From Bacteroidales bacterium (GTDB lineage: Bacteria > Bacteroidota > Bacteroidia > Bacteroidales > WCHB1-69): 44,509 nucleotides of DNA. The notes beneath the pieces were generated by a model. It ran no database searches and was not told where the DNA came from. It was given only the letters and a program-made list of their open reading frames with translations. The stretch spans positions 1-44,509 of the forward strand of contig JAFZXM010000009.1 of the NCBI GenBank assembly GCA_017616775.1, given 5' to 3'. A program made the position numbers and the translations under genes. Shown here in pieces: positions 34,231 to 44,447 of this stretch (position 1 is the first letter of the stretch; every line of letters begins with the position of its first letter).

Positions 34231-37200
34231 ATGTCTGAAATAAAAATACGCTTAGGAAAAGCTGCGAGGGAATTTAACGTGAGTAGTGCAACCATCGTTG
34301 AATTCTTGGCTCAAAAAGGTCTGCCCATAGAGAATAGCGACAATTCAAAATTGACGCCGGAAATGTATGAGCTGTTGAAAGAAAAATATCAATTGGACAA
34401 AGACAGCAAAGAAAAAGCCAGTCAAATAGAAATCGGATATGCTTCTAAAATAGCTTCTGACAAAGAAAAAAAGGAGGCCTTGGAGAAAAAAGAAAAAGAA
34501 AGGCTGGAAAAAGAAAAAGAGAAGGCAAAGGCAGAACGTTTGGCCCAATTGAAATCCGAGCCGGCCGGTCCTGTAGAGGAAAAGCCCGCTCCCGAGCCGG
34601 AAACGCCCCAAATTGAACAGATTCCCGTTAAAGAAGAAATTAAAGTGGAAGAATTGGTGAAAAAACCAAAGATAGTGGGAGTGATAGATTTGGAAAAAGC
34701 CAACAGACCTACCAAGCCTCAAAAAAAACCTAAAGCGGAAAAAGCAAAAAAAGAAGACATCGAAAAAGAAAAAAGCAGCAAGAAAAAAGTTGAAAAACAA
34801 AAAGAGGCAAAATCTGCGTCAGAACCGATAGAAAAACAGCCGGTTAAGGAGCAGTCAGTTGAAGAACAGCCAATTGAAACTCCGTCAATAGAGGAAAACA
34901 TTTCTCAAGAAACTCCGGCCAATCAGGAAACACCGCTTGTAGCAGTTGCTGAAGACAATAATGCGGCTCCCAAACAGCCGGAACATATAGAAACCGTAAT
35001 TCCGCAGTTAAAAGCGCCTACTATCACAGGTAAAATTGACCTTGATTCGCTCAATGTAAAAACCAAACCCAAAAAGAAGACCAAAGAGGAACTTCGCAAG
35101 GAAAAAGAGGAGCGCATACGCACGGAAAAAGCTTTGTATGCAGAGCAGAAAGCGAAAAAAAGCAATTCCCGGGAAAAAACGGAAGATAAGGACGCCGATA
35201 ATTTTATCAAAACCACAGTGGAAACCCTTGCCGGCACCAAGGTGGTGGGCAAGATAGAAAATTTGGATGCAATAAACAACGGCAAATCCAAAGAAGGCAA
35301 TAAAAAAGAAAAAAGGAAAAGAATAACCAAATTTTCTGCAGAAGACAAAGCTCCGATGGATAATGTCCGTCGTCAGGATGTGTATAACCGCAAAAAAGAA
35401 AAGCACAAAGAAAAACGTCCCGATATCAGTCAGGAAGAAATAGAACTTCAAATTAAGCGTACCAAGGCAAAGTTGGCTCCGTTGGGCAAAACGGCCGCTT
35501 CCAAGCATAGAAAAGACAAGCGTCAGGCCATTATGCATGAAAAGGAAGAGGAACAACAAAGACAAGCTTTGGAAAGCAAAATATTAAAAGTGACGGAGTT
35601 TATCACCGCAAACGAATTGGCTATTATGATGAATGTTCCTGTGAGCAAGGTGATAGCAACGTGTATGAGTATAGGTCTGTTTGTATCCATCAATCAACGG
35701 TTGGAAAAAGATTATATCATACTTTTAGCCAAAGAATTCGGCTTTGAAGTGGAATTTTCCGACAGCGATGTGGAAGATTATATCACGGAAGAACAAAATC
35801 CGGAGCAATTGGAACCGAGAGCACCTATAGTTACCGTTATGGGTCATGTTGACCACGGTAAAACATCTTTGCTGGATTATATCCGTAAAACCAACGTCAT
35901 TGCCGGTGAAGCGGGAGGTATCACCCAGCATATCGGTGCTTATGAAGTTCATTTGCCCGACGGAAGAAGAATCACTTTCCTGGATACTCCCGGACATGAA
36001 GCTTTTACGGCTATGCGTGCCCGCGGAGCAAAAATAACAGACATAGTAATCATAGTGATAGCCGCCGACGACAGCATTATGCCGCAAACCATAGAAGCTA
36101 TTAATCACGCTCAAGCAGCGGGAGTGCCTATGATATTTGCCATTAATAAAATAGACAAGCCGGGTGCCGATCCTGATAAAATCCGTACCGCATTGGCCAA
36201 TATGAATTTATTGGTGGAAGAATGGGGAGGAAAAATACAAAGTCAGGAAATTTCAGCCAAAAAAGGTACCAATGTGGATATTTTGTTGGAAAAAGTATTG
36301 ATAGAAGCTGAAATGTTGGATTTAAAAGCCAACCCGCATGCCGTGGCTATGGGAACGGTAATAGAATCTTCATTGGATAAAGGTCGCGGATATGTTGCCA
36401 AAATGCTTATTCAAAACGGCACGCTTCATAAAGGCGATATAGTGGTGGCAGGAACAAGTTATGGCAAAATAAAGGTGATGTATAACGAACGTAATCAAGC
36501 TATCACAGCGGCTGGTCCTTCCACCCCCGTGCTGTTGCTCGGATTGGATTCGGCACCGCAGGCAGGCGATACTTTTAAAGTGTATGGCGATGAAAGAGAA
36601 GCCAAATCGGTGGTGAGCAAACGCCAGCAATTGCTTAGAGAACAAGGATTGCGTACACAAAAACATATCACTTTGGATGAAATAGGCAGAAGAATTGCTC
36701 AAGGAAACTTTAAAGAATTAAATATCATCATCAAAGGTGATGTTGACGGATCCATAGAAGCATTATCCGATTCCTTATTGCGTTTGTCCACCGATGAAGT
36801 TCAGGTGAGTGTTATTCACAAATCGGTAGGACAGGTTACGGAGTCGGATGTGTTGCTGGCTTCCGCTTCCAATGCCATTATTATTGCTTTCCAGGTGCGT
36901 CCTTCAGGAAGTGCCAAAAAATTGGCAGAACAGGAACAAATAGATATCCGTACCTATTCCGTTATATATGATGCAATCAACGATTTGAAAGATGCTATAG
37001 ACGGCATGAAAGCACCCGAATTGAAAGAAACCATTGTATGTAATTTGGAAGTGAGGGAAACCTTCCGTATTCCCAAAGTGGGTGTTATTGCCGGCTGTTA
37101 TGTGTTGAACGGGAAAATTCAGCGTACCACCCGCATACGTATCATTCGGGACGGTATAGTTATCTTTACCGGACGGCTCGGCTCGCTCAAACGTTTTAAA

Positions 37201-37317
37201 GATGATGCCAAAGAAGTGTTGGCCGGTTATGAATGCGGTTTGAATATAGAAAGCTTCAACGATATCAAAATAGGGGATATTATTGAAGGTTTTGAAGAAA
37301 TAGAAGTCAAAAAATAG
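34231..37317 (+). CDS. infB: Translation initiation factor IF-2
   Basis: IF-2 is the GTPase that delivers fMet-tRNA to the 30S P site and helps subunit joining. The 1028-residue protein has an N-terminal IF2_N helix ([21 protein letters not shown]). A long Lys/Glu/Pro-rich linker (about 50-440) with repeated charged stretches follows, and a second IF2_N-like segment is near 450. The GTPase begins [14 protein letters not shown] (about 534-547), with [22 protein letters not shown] and SAKKG. Domains II to IV follow, ending [13 protein letters not shown]. The large linker is typical of Bacteroidota IF-2. It is the third gene of the rimP-nusA-infB cluster. Confidence 0.97.
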   Translation: MSEIKIRLGKAAREFNVSSATIVEFLAQKGLPIENSDNSKLTPEMYELLKEKYQLDKDSKEKASQIEIGYASKIASDKEKKEALEKKEKERLEKEKEKAKAERLAQLKSEPAGPVEEKPAPEPETPQIEQIPVKEEIKVEELVKKPKIVGVIDLEKANRPTKPQKKPKAEKAKKEDIEKEKSSKKKVEKQKEAKSASEPIEKQPVKEQSVEEQPIETPSIEENISQETPANQETPLVAVAEDNNAAPKQPEHIETVIPQLKAPTITGKIDLDSLNVKTKPKKKTKEELRKEKEERIRTEKALYAEQKAKKSNSREKTEDKDADNFIKTTVETLAGTKVVGKIENLDAINNGKSKEGNKKEKRKRITKFSAEDKAPMDNVRRQDVYNRKKEKHKEKRPDISQEEIELQIKRTKAKLAPLGKTAASKHRKDKRQAIMHEKEEEQQRQALESKILKVTEFITANELAIMMNVPVSKVIATCMSIGLFVSINQRLEKDYIILLAKEFGFEVEFSDSDVEDYITEEQNPEQLEPRAPIVTVMGHVDHGKTSLLDYIRKTNVIAGEAGGITQHIGAYEVHLPDGRRITFLDTPGHEAFTAMRARGAKITDIVIIVIAADDSIMPQTIEAINHAQAAGVPMIFAINKIDKPGADPDKIRTALANMNLLVEEWGGKIQSQEISAKKGTNVDILLEKVLIEAEMLDLKANPHAVAMGTVIESSLDKGRGYVAKMLIQNGTLHKGDIVVAGTSYGKIKVMYNERNQAITAAGPSTPVLLLGLDSAPQAGDTFKVYGDEREAKSVVSKRQQLLREQGLRTQKHITLDEIGRRIAQGNFKELNIIIKGDVDGSIEALSDSLLRLSTDEVQVSVIHKSVGQVTESDVLLASASNAIIIAFQVRPSGSAKKLAEQEQIDIRTYSVIYDAINDLKDAIDGMKAPELKETIVCNLEVRETFRIPKVGVIAGCYVLNGKIQRTTRIRIIRDGIVIFTGRLGSLKRFKDDAKEVLAGYECGLNIESFNDIKIGDIIEGFEEIEVKK

Positions 37318-37618
37318 TATTTTAACCACAGAACATCAGGCGATTCTTACGAATCGCCCGATGTCGCCAACCGATTTCGGAAGGCAGTCTTTTCTTCCCC
37401 TCTGCTGACATCATGTCATAAATCAAAAAGGGAATTGTCAGTATGTGATATTGTCGGAATATGGATAAAAATGTTGATAATCATAATATTGTGAAATTTC
37501 TTTATCAGCAGGCACTGACAAGATGTCTTGAAATATAATTTGGCATAAATTTAGCAAATATGGTGTTGTATTCGCAAAAAGCGAAAAAAAGTAGTAGTAA
37601 TCAATAAAACATAAAGAT
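37318..37618. other. Intergenic region between infB and groES with hairpin, no gene
   Basis: No ORF is supported. The hairpin CATCAGGCGATTC-TTAC-GAATCGCCCGATG (37334-37363) follows infB but lacks a T-tract, so it may be a terminator stem, a processing site or a regulatory element. TTGTCAGT (37434) and ACTGACAA (37515) form a distant inverted repeat. A clear TAnnTTTG box or CIRCE element is not seen before groES. Confidence 0.5.
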
Positions 37619-37897
37619 ATGGAAATTAATATTAAACCATTGGCAGACAGAGTGATAATAGAAGCAGCTCCTGCAGAACAGAAAACAGCAGCCGGTATAA
37701 TAATACCCGATACCGCAAAGGAAAAACCGCAAAGAGGTAAAGTTGTGGCCGTAGGTGACGGAAAAAAAGATGAACCCATGACAGTAAAAGTGGGTGATGT
37801 GGTATTATACGGCAAATATGCCGGAACGGAAATCAATTACAACGGAACCGATTATCTCATCATGAAAGAATCGGATATATTGGCAATTATAGGATAA
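37619..37897 (+). CDS. groS: Co-chaperonin GroES
   Basis: GroES is the ten-kilodalton lid of the GroEL folding chamber. The 92-residue protein begins [34 protein letters not shown] and has [14 protein letters not shown], then [14 protein letters not shown] and [14 protein letters not shown], all standard segments. It precedes groEL by 33 bp in the usual bicistronic unit. Confidence 0.97.
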   Translation: MEINIKPLADRVIIEAAPAEQKTAAGIIIPDTAKEKPQRGKVVAVGDGKKDEPMTVKVGDVVLYGKYAGTEINYNGTDYLIMKESDILAIIG

Positions 37898-39571
<1,674 letters not shown>

Positions 39572-39594
39572 CAGATACATATCACAAAAATATT

Positions 39595-39624
39595 TAAAAG
39601 AGTCCGTAAGGACTCTTTTTTTTA
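39595..39624 (+). terminator. Rho-independent terminator of groES-groEL
   Basis: AAAAGAGTCC and GGACTCTTTT form a stem with GTAA loop (39597-39618), followed by a run of T to 39623. Confidence 0.93.
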
Positions 39625-39803
39625 TAATAAAATGAACATTTAACAAGCAGATTATATCAAATTGCCGATATTACATCAATTTTCTGTTTTATGTCTTTTG
39701 TTTTTCCCAAAAAATCAAACAATAACAAAACAAAAAAAACGTTGCATTCATATCGGATAAAAAGAATAACAGAATAAAGGATATAAAAACAGAAATTCAA
39801 GAA

Positions 39804-40496
39804 ATGTTCGTAAAATTAAAGCATTATTTCGGCTGTTATACAATATTTGCAATACTGGCAGCGATGTTGGTGAATTGCAAAAACGATGAAAAAATTGAAG
39901 TGTTGCATAATGGAGATTTGCTTTTTGTGGGTTTGCCGTGGCAATACAGTATATCGGATAATTCGGATATCACATCCGCTATTATGGCATCTACGGGAGA
40001 TACCGATGATGTGAATTATGTGCATGTGGCCATCATAGAAGTAGAAGACGATAGCACATGGATTATAGATGCAACCGTAAAGAGGGGTGTAGCACGCTAT
40101 CCTTTGGATACTTTTTTGCAGGATTTTATGTTAAAAGATGGCAGTTATCCGCAATTTGATATCAAAAGATTGAAAAACAATCGGAATGCAAAATCTTATG
40201 TAGAACAAGCCAAAAAATATTTAGGCCGTTCTTATGATATGTATTTTTTGCCCGATAATGAAGAGCAATATTGTAGTGAATTGGTGTATAACGCATATGT
40301 AACTGCGGGAGGAGGACATCTCTTTCATCGTTATCCTATGAATTTCAAATCATCGGACGGCACAATTCCCGTATATTGGAAAGAACTTTTTGGAATGTTG
40401 GAGCGGCCTGTCCCTCAAGATGAATTCGGAACCAACCCTAATACCATGTCTCAAGAAACTTGCTTGAAAAAAGTGGATATAAAAATAGTTCACTAA
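39804..40496 (+). CDS. YiiX/YebB-like permuted papain-fold lipoprotein
   Basis: This 230-residue protein has an N-terminal hydrophobic segment with a possible lipobox (ILAAMLVNC; Asn at -1 is unusual). It then has the NlpC/P60-superfamily permuted fold: a first block GDLLFVG, catalytic His in NYVHVAIIEVED and catalytic Cys in EEQYCSELVYNAY. The YiiX/YaeF group (MEROPS-like C92) is thought to cleave amide or ester bonds of lipids or cell-wall components; the substrate is not established. The fRMsr gene follows 16 bp later and is probably co-transcribed. Confidence 0.8.
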   Translation: MFVKLKHYFGCYTIFAILAAMLVNCKNDEKIEVLHNGDLLFVGLPWQYSISDNSDITSAIMASTGDTDDVNYVHVAIIEVEDDSTWIIDATVKRGVARYPLDTFLQDFMLKDGSYPQFDIKRLKNNRNAKSYVEQAKKYLGRSYDMYFLPDNEEQYCSELVYNAYVTAGGGHLFHRYPMNFKSSDGTIPVYWKELFGMLERPVPQDEFGTNPNTMSQETCLKKVDIKIVH

Positions 40497-40512
40497 ATGA
40501 GTAACATATATC

Positions 40513-40974
40513 ATGAATAAACGGCAGAATACATATCAGGAAGTGTTGCAACAGGCTGTAGCGCTGGCCGATACGGATGCAATTGCGTATATGGCCAATA
40601 TAGCGGCGTTGTTGCATAGTCAATTTTCATTTTGGTGGGTCGGATTCTATCGCGTTAAAGCAGACGTATTGGTGTTGGGCCCTTTTCAAGGTCCCTTGGC
40701 CTGCACCCGCATAGGCTTCGGAAAAGGAGTGTGCGGAACAGCATGGAAAAGCAAGCACACAATAGTGGTGCCCGATGTGGATCAATTTGAAGGTCACATT
40801 GCTTGCAGTTCCTTGTCTAAAAGTGAAATAGTGGTGCCTATATTGCAAAACAACGAGGTAATGGCAGTGTTGGATATAGATAGTGAATATCCGAATGCCT
40901 TTGACGAGGAGGACGCTGTGTATTTGGAGCAGTTAGCAGCGGTTATGGCACGGCATATACACTTTGAACAATAA
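40513..40974 (+). CDS. msrC: Free methionine-(R)-sulfoxide reductase (GAF domain)
   Basis: This 153-residue GAF-domain enzyme reduces free L-methionine-(R)-sulfoxide. The family signature FWWVGFYRV is followed by GPFQGPLACTRIGFGKGVCGTAW and HIACSSLSKSEIVVPI. The three conserved cysteines of the reaction are within LAC, GVC and IAC. DIDSEYPNAFDEED completes the GAF fold. It would repair oxidised free methionine and fits an organism that must manage oxygen exposure, as the bat genes also suggest. Confidence 0.93.
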   Translation: MNKRQNTYQEVLQQAVALADTDAIAYMANIAALLHSQFSFWWVGFYRVKADVLVLGPFQGPLACTRIGFGKGVCGTAWKSKHTIVVPDVDQFEGHIACSSLSKSEIVVPILQNNEVMAVLDIDSEYPNAFDEEDAVYLEQLAAVMARHIHFEQ

Positions 40975-41061
40975 CAATATTCTCGATTTCAGCGCTTGAA
41001 ATATAGTGTCTTTGCGCTTTATGTCGGGATGAAAATCTATTCTGCAATTCCAATATCATAT

Positions 41062-41114
41062 CTTGTGACGACAAGACGTAAAGATAACATTTTTATCTCT
41101 AAATAGCGATAAAA
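41062..41114 (+). other. Two short hairpins after msrC
   Basis: TCTTGT-GACG-ACAAGA (41062-41077) and TTTTATC...GATAAAA (about 41091-41114) are inverted repeats in an otherwise gene-free gap. Neither has a clean T-tract. They may mark an old recombination edge or a weak terminator before the RHS region. Confidence 0.3.
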
Positions 41115-41174
41115 ACACATGACGTTTTTTTTTGTGAAAAAAATATTCTTTTTTGCCTTCGTATTAATTTTTTG

Positions 41175-41182
41175 TATTTTTG
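41175..41182 (+). promoter_or_regulatory. -7 promoter box upstream of the first RHS fragment
   Basis: TATTTTTG is an exact TAnnTTTG match inside the ~70-bp block shared with 19143-19212. Confidence 0.5.
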
Positions 41183-41546
41183 CGAAAAATTTGTTGTTAT
41201 CAAATGTTGCATTTGTCAGTTGGATTCGGGATATTATTTTTCTAATTTCATTATTTTGCCTATTTATTTATCTTTAAAAAATATCCACTATTTCACTTAC
41301 AACATTTTTAACCTCACCCACACAATAAACGAAGCCGGCAAACGTTATGAAATAGAATATTATCCCAACCAGCAAAGAGCTATGACCATCTACACCGTTA
41401 ACAACACAGAGCAAGAAAAGAAAATATATTGTGGCAGGGAGTATGAGCACAACCTCACCACCAACACACAATATAATTATATTTATGTGGGTGATATGCC
41501 TATTGCTTTGTATGTGCAGGGAGATACCAATGCCATGTACACTTTA

Positions 41547-41876
41547 CACACCAACTACATTGGTAGCATAGAGAAAATAAGCGACAAAAACGGCAATGTG
41601 GTGGACAGTATGTCTTACACGCCTTTTGGACAAAGAAGAATGTTCTCCGATTGGAGCAAAACAGACACCGCCACCCATTTTATAGACCGCGGCTTTACCG
41701 GACAGCAACATTTGGATAACTTTGCCCTTATCAATTTTAACGGCAGAATGTACGACCCTGTTTTGGCACACTTCTTAAGCCCAGACCCTTATATCCAATC
41801 CCCTAAAAACCCATTAAATTATAATAGGTATTCCTATTGCTTGTTCTCACCGCTGCAGTATGTGGACCCGAGCGGA
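41547..41876 (+). repeat. RHS core repeat, copy 1
   Basis: This 330-bp segment is about 87 percent identical by eye to 43299-43628 in the same orientation. It encodes the RHS-associated core ending VDPSG, and sequence after it diverges completely. Direct repeats of this type allow tip exchange by recombination. Confidence 0.9.
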
Positions 41877-42541
41877 TTGCTGATATCTACACATGTAGAT
41901 AAAGATGGAAATGTTATTGAAACATATAATGATGGCAATTTAGGAATTTATGTGCATTCAGACAAAGAAATCAACGATTATAAGACAAAAGGAATACGAC
42001 TTGAAAATAATTATGACAATTTGATTGGAGTTACCTTGTGCGAAAAATCTTTTAAAAAAGGGGATAAAATTGATTTAGGTTCTAATCAAGCAGAACAATG
42101 GTTGAAAACCTTTGAAAGCTCTGTTGCTCATGCATGGGTTAATCCAATATCTTCACTATTAGTATATGTAATGAATGCAGGTAATGGGGATGTTTTTGAT
42201 GCTAAATCTAAATTATCAAATGGCTCTCAAATAAGTGAAGGTGTTTATGTGTCTCCAAGAGATTTAGGAAACTTTGCTGCAGGTCTTTTTGGAAAACTAT
42301 TGGGATTACCTAAAGAACGAACATTGGCTTCTTTCGGTGCTTTTCAATTGGCAGGTAATAACAAAAAAGAATTCCTTAATTCATATTCAAAATACTATAA
42401 TCAAGCACTTGGTACAATGGGTATAGGATTGGTTCCAAGTCAAAAAACATATGGAGAAAAAGGGATATCAAACTATTTTCAAAGACTTGGATATGAAAAC
42501 ATTAAAACATTAGAAGATTTTAATAGGAGATATTCTGATAT

Positions 42542-43177
42542 ATGGAAATGAGAAGAATTAAACATGCATTGCTATCTATTTTAATATTTTTATTTTTAGT
42601 GGGCTGTGAACATGGAATTAAAGAATCCGATTTAAAAATTCCATACCAAACTTTTAATGTTGATTCCACTACTACAATTTATACATTCATGATGGATACT
42701 TGGGGTGAAGAAGGTTATATAATGTGTAAAACTTCCGATACTACATATATATCAAAACTAGATACAGATCCGATAATACCAATTATCAAATCCGTTTCCA
42801 ATGATACAATATATTTAGCATATTATTGTGATAAACTGTATGGTGAAATAGACACGACAATAATTCGTAAATCTATTTGGGAATGGGCACAAAAAGTTGG
42901 TAAGTACGAGATAGTTCAGCAGAGATATTATTTTTTAGAAGGAAGTGGTGGTTTAACAATAGACACTATTGACCGCATATTTAGAAGCAGAGATTCTATT
43001 ATTGTTTATTCTGGTACTCAAAGAATAATGTCAGCTTCTATCAATGATGTTTATACTGAACGTAGGTATAATGGGTATTATTTAAGTGTTTTCAGAATAG
43101 ATACTGCCCAATTGTTGCAAAGATGGACATCTTATTATGTTTTGGATGGTGAAAATATATTGGCTCTCCACCCATAA
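42542..43177 (+). CDS. Lipoprotein, candidate immunity protein for RHS tip 1
   Basis: This 211-residue protein overlaps the end of the RHS fragment by 10 bp. It has a lipoprotein signal (ALLSILIFLFLVGC, Cys22). The mature part is AT-rich, beta-strand-like and without a family I recognise (TTTIYTFMMDTWGEEGYIMC). In RHS and other polymorphic toxin systems the gene directly after the toxin tip is usually the immunity gene. A lipid-anchored periplasmic protein would fit a toxin active in the periplasm. The C-terminus ends in LALHP just where a possible IS end begins, so the protein may be shortened. ATG 42548 is an alternative start. Confidence 0.6.
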   Translation: MEMRRIKHALLSILIFLFLVGCEHGIKESDLKIPYQTFNVDSTTTIYTFMMDTWGEEGYIMCKTSDTTYISKLDTDPIIPIIKSVSNDTIYLAYYCDKLYGEIDTTIIRKSIWEWAQKVGKYEIVQQRYYFLEGSGGLTIDTIDRIFRSRDSIIVYSGTQRIMSASINDVYTERRYNGYYLSVFRIDTAQLLQRWTSYYVLDGENILALHP

Positions 43178-43220
43178 ATTTGGACAGCAGTCATAAACAG
43201 AAAATAACTATCTTTGCAAA
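43163..43220 (+). mobile_element. Possible remnant of an IS left end
   Basis: CTCCACCCATAAATTTGGACAGC (43164-43186), then a TATCTTTG promoter and an ATG, mimics the layout of the IS3-like end at 44370 (CTCCCCAAAAATCGGACAG, promoter box, ATG). The ORF reads 25 codons of non-RHS sequence and then runs into the RHS core. It is a suggestive but weak match. Confidence 0.3.
43209..43216 (+). promoter_or_regulatory. -7 promoter box of the second RHS fragment
   Basis: TATCTTTG is an exact TAnnTTTG match 4 bp before the ATG at 43221. Confidence 0.5.
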
Positions 43221-44273
43221 ATGAAAACTATTAGTAACAACAAAGTATTGCATCTATCACTGACAGATAGTCAGGCAGGTACTTTTTTGTTTTACAACCA
43301 CACCAACCACATCGGCAGCATAGAAAAAATAAGCGACAAAAACGGCAATGTGGTGGACAGTATGTCTTATACTCCTTTTGGACAAAGAAGATTGTTCTCC
43401 GATTGGAGCAAAACAGACACCTCCACCCATTTGATTGACCGCGGTTTTACTGGACAGCAACATTTAGATGAGTTTGCCCTTATCAATTTTAACGGCAGAA
43501 TGTACGACCCTGTTTTGGCACATTTCCTCTCTCCCGACCCTTATATTCAATCTCCCGAAAACCCGCTAAACTACAACAGGTATGCCTATTGCCTGTTCTC
43601 ACCGCTACAGTATGTGGACCCGAGTGGGGAGATGATAGACTGGGTAGAACGAATCATTAACGGGAAAAAAGAAATTTATTACGATAGAGATATAAAATCC
43701 CAAGAAGATATAGATGCTCTTTATGGAAAAAACTCAGGTATAAAACATTTACCTGATGGTTCAATTATAGAAGGGAAATATATCGTATATAACGACCATA
43801 TAAATAATAGAGATGGTTTGATATTGGACATGAATGGAAATGTTTTAAATAATGATAGAAATATTATTTCTGAATATAATTATACAATATTTGCTGGTAC
43901 AACAGATGAAAGTGTAGATGCCAAAACTTTACATAAGAATTTATTCGGAACTAGTTATACTGGTCCCAATAATCCTACTGATTATAACGGGAATACTACT
44001 TATGAATATTTACCGAGTAATAGGAGCGAATATGGTTCTATAATTCATGATTTAATGTATGATAATGCAAATGTAAAGGGACTCAATGGCGCTTTATTAT
44101 GTACTGATGTTTGGAAAGCAGATGCATTTTTAACAATTTATAATATTATGAATGCAAAAAATCCAAACACTCCTTTTTTAGATAAAATGAGATCTACTGC
44201 AACAGCTATCGGCTTTGGAATAATTACAAGTTACAAAATGACCATCCATGCATTTAAAAAAAATAAACAATAA
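43221..44273 (+). CDS. Orphan RHS core plus phospholipase A2-like tip 2
   Basis: This 350-residue protein has ~26 unrelated N-terminal residues and an RHS core (27-136, ending YVDPSG). A new AT-rich tip follows (137-350). The tip contains YTGPNNP (246-252), NRSEYGSIIHDLMYD (H276, D277, Y280, D281) and DVWKADAF (D296, D301). This is the layout of secreted and parvovirus VP1-type phospholipase A2: YxGPxNP calcium loop, HDxxYD catalytic pair, and a distal Asp. A predicted membrane-lipid-cleaving toxin is thus likely. There is no signal peptide or RHS shell, so export would need recombination into a full RHS gene or another route. A truncated lipoprotein gene overlaps its end. Confidence 0.7.
   Translation: MKTISNNKVLHLSLTDSQAGTFLFYNHTNHIGSIEKISDKNGNVVDSMSYTPFGQRRLFSDWSKTDTSTHLIDRGFTGQQHLDEFALINFNGRMYDPVLAHFLSPDPYIQSPENPLNYNRYAYCLFSPLQYVDPSGEMIDWVERIINGKKEIYYDRDIKSQEDIDALYGKNSGIKHLPDGSIIEGKYIVYNDHINNRDGLILDMNGNVLNNDRNIISEYNYTIFAGTTDESVDAKTLHKNLFGTSYTGPNNPTDYNGNTTYEYLPSNRSEYGSIIHDLMYDNANVKGLNGALLCTDVWKADAFLTIYNIMNAKNPNTPFLDKMRSTATAIGFGIITSYKMTIHAFKKNKQ
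43299..43628 (+). repeat. RHS core repeat, copy 2
   Basis: Direct repeat of 41547-41876. Differences are mostly at third codon positions, which indicates old duplication or repeated acquisition with coding constraint. Confidence 0.9.
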
Positions 44274-44400
44274 AATCAGTTTTTCTTTTCAAATACTTTG
44301 TTTCACAATATTTGTTCTGCTATTATTCAATAATAGTTGTACTTTTTTTGCGAGTGGTTCTTACCCTATTGTAGCCCTCCCCAAAAATCGGACAGATTAA
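44248..44400 (+). pseudogene. Truncated lipoprotein, candidate immunity gene of the PLA2-like tip, cut by an IS
   Basis: The ATG lies inside the last codons of the RHS fragment (26-bp overlap). The product starts MHLKKINNKISFSFQ, has a hydrophobic stretch ILCFTIFVLLLF and a cysteine (NNSC, residue 31) like a lipoprotein signal. After about 40 residues (SGSYPI) the sequence enters the TGTAGCC end of an IS-like element and stops after VALPKNRTD. The arrangement copies the first RHS tip and its overlapping lipoprotein gene. The remainder of the gene may lie on the far side of the IS. Confidence 0.55.
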
Positions 44401-44417
44401 AAGTGGACAAAAAGTAG

Positions 44418-44425
44418 TAATTTTG
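44418..44425 (+). promoter_or_regulatory. -7 promoter box of the IS transposase
   Basis: TAATTTTG is an exact TAnnTTTG match, 22 bp before the transposase ATG. Confidence 0.45.
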
Positions 44426-44447
44426 TAACACGAAAAACCAAAAAAGA

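Larger units (their letters stand above)
41172..42551 (+). pseudogene. Orphan RHS core plus toxin-like tip 1 (Ntox44-like), 5' truncated
   Basis: The frame opens at a TTG that lies inside a promoter box, and the first ~44 residues do not look like RHS. The first ATG in frame is at 41382. RHS-type sequence begins near NLTHTINEAGKRYEIEYY, and the core hallmark runs through SYTPFGQRR, RGFTGQQHL and DPYIQSPKNPLNYNRYSYC to YVDPSG (about residue 235). The tip (236-459) is AT-rich and contains VYVSPRDLGNFAAGLFG and ASFGAFQLAGN, which resembles bacterial polymorphic toxin type 44 (Ntox44), a match made from memory. No YD-repeat N-terminal body or signal peptide is present, so this is probably a displaced C-terminal cassette rather than a working RHS protein. 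A lipoprotein gene overlaps its end. Confidence 0.65.

Noticed and set aside
34345..35565. Phe-rich minus-strand ORFs opposite infB
   Set aside because: They are antisense of Lys/Glu-rich codons of the IF-2 linker, a common shadow effect.
37545..37560. TGGCATAAATTTAGCA as a sigma-54 promoter of groES
   Set aside because: Two key positions differ from the -24/-12 consensus, and no sigma-54 context is known here.
41172..41381. TTG start and first 70 codons of the first RHS ORF
   Set aside because: The TTG lies inside the TAnnTTTG box and the first ~44 residues do not resemble RHS; the true start is unclear.
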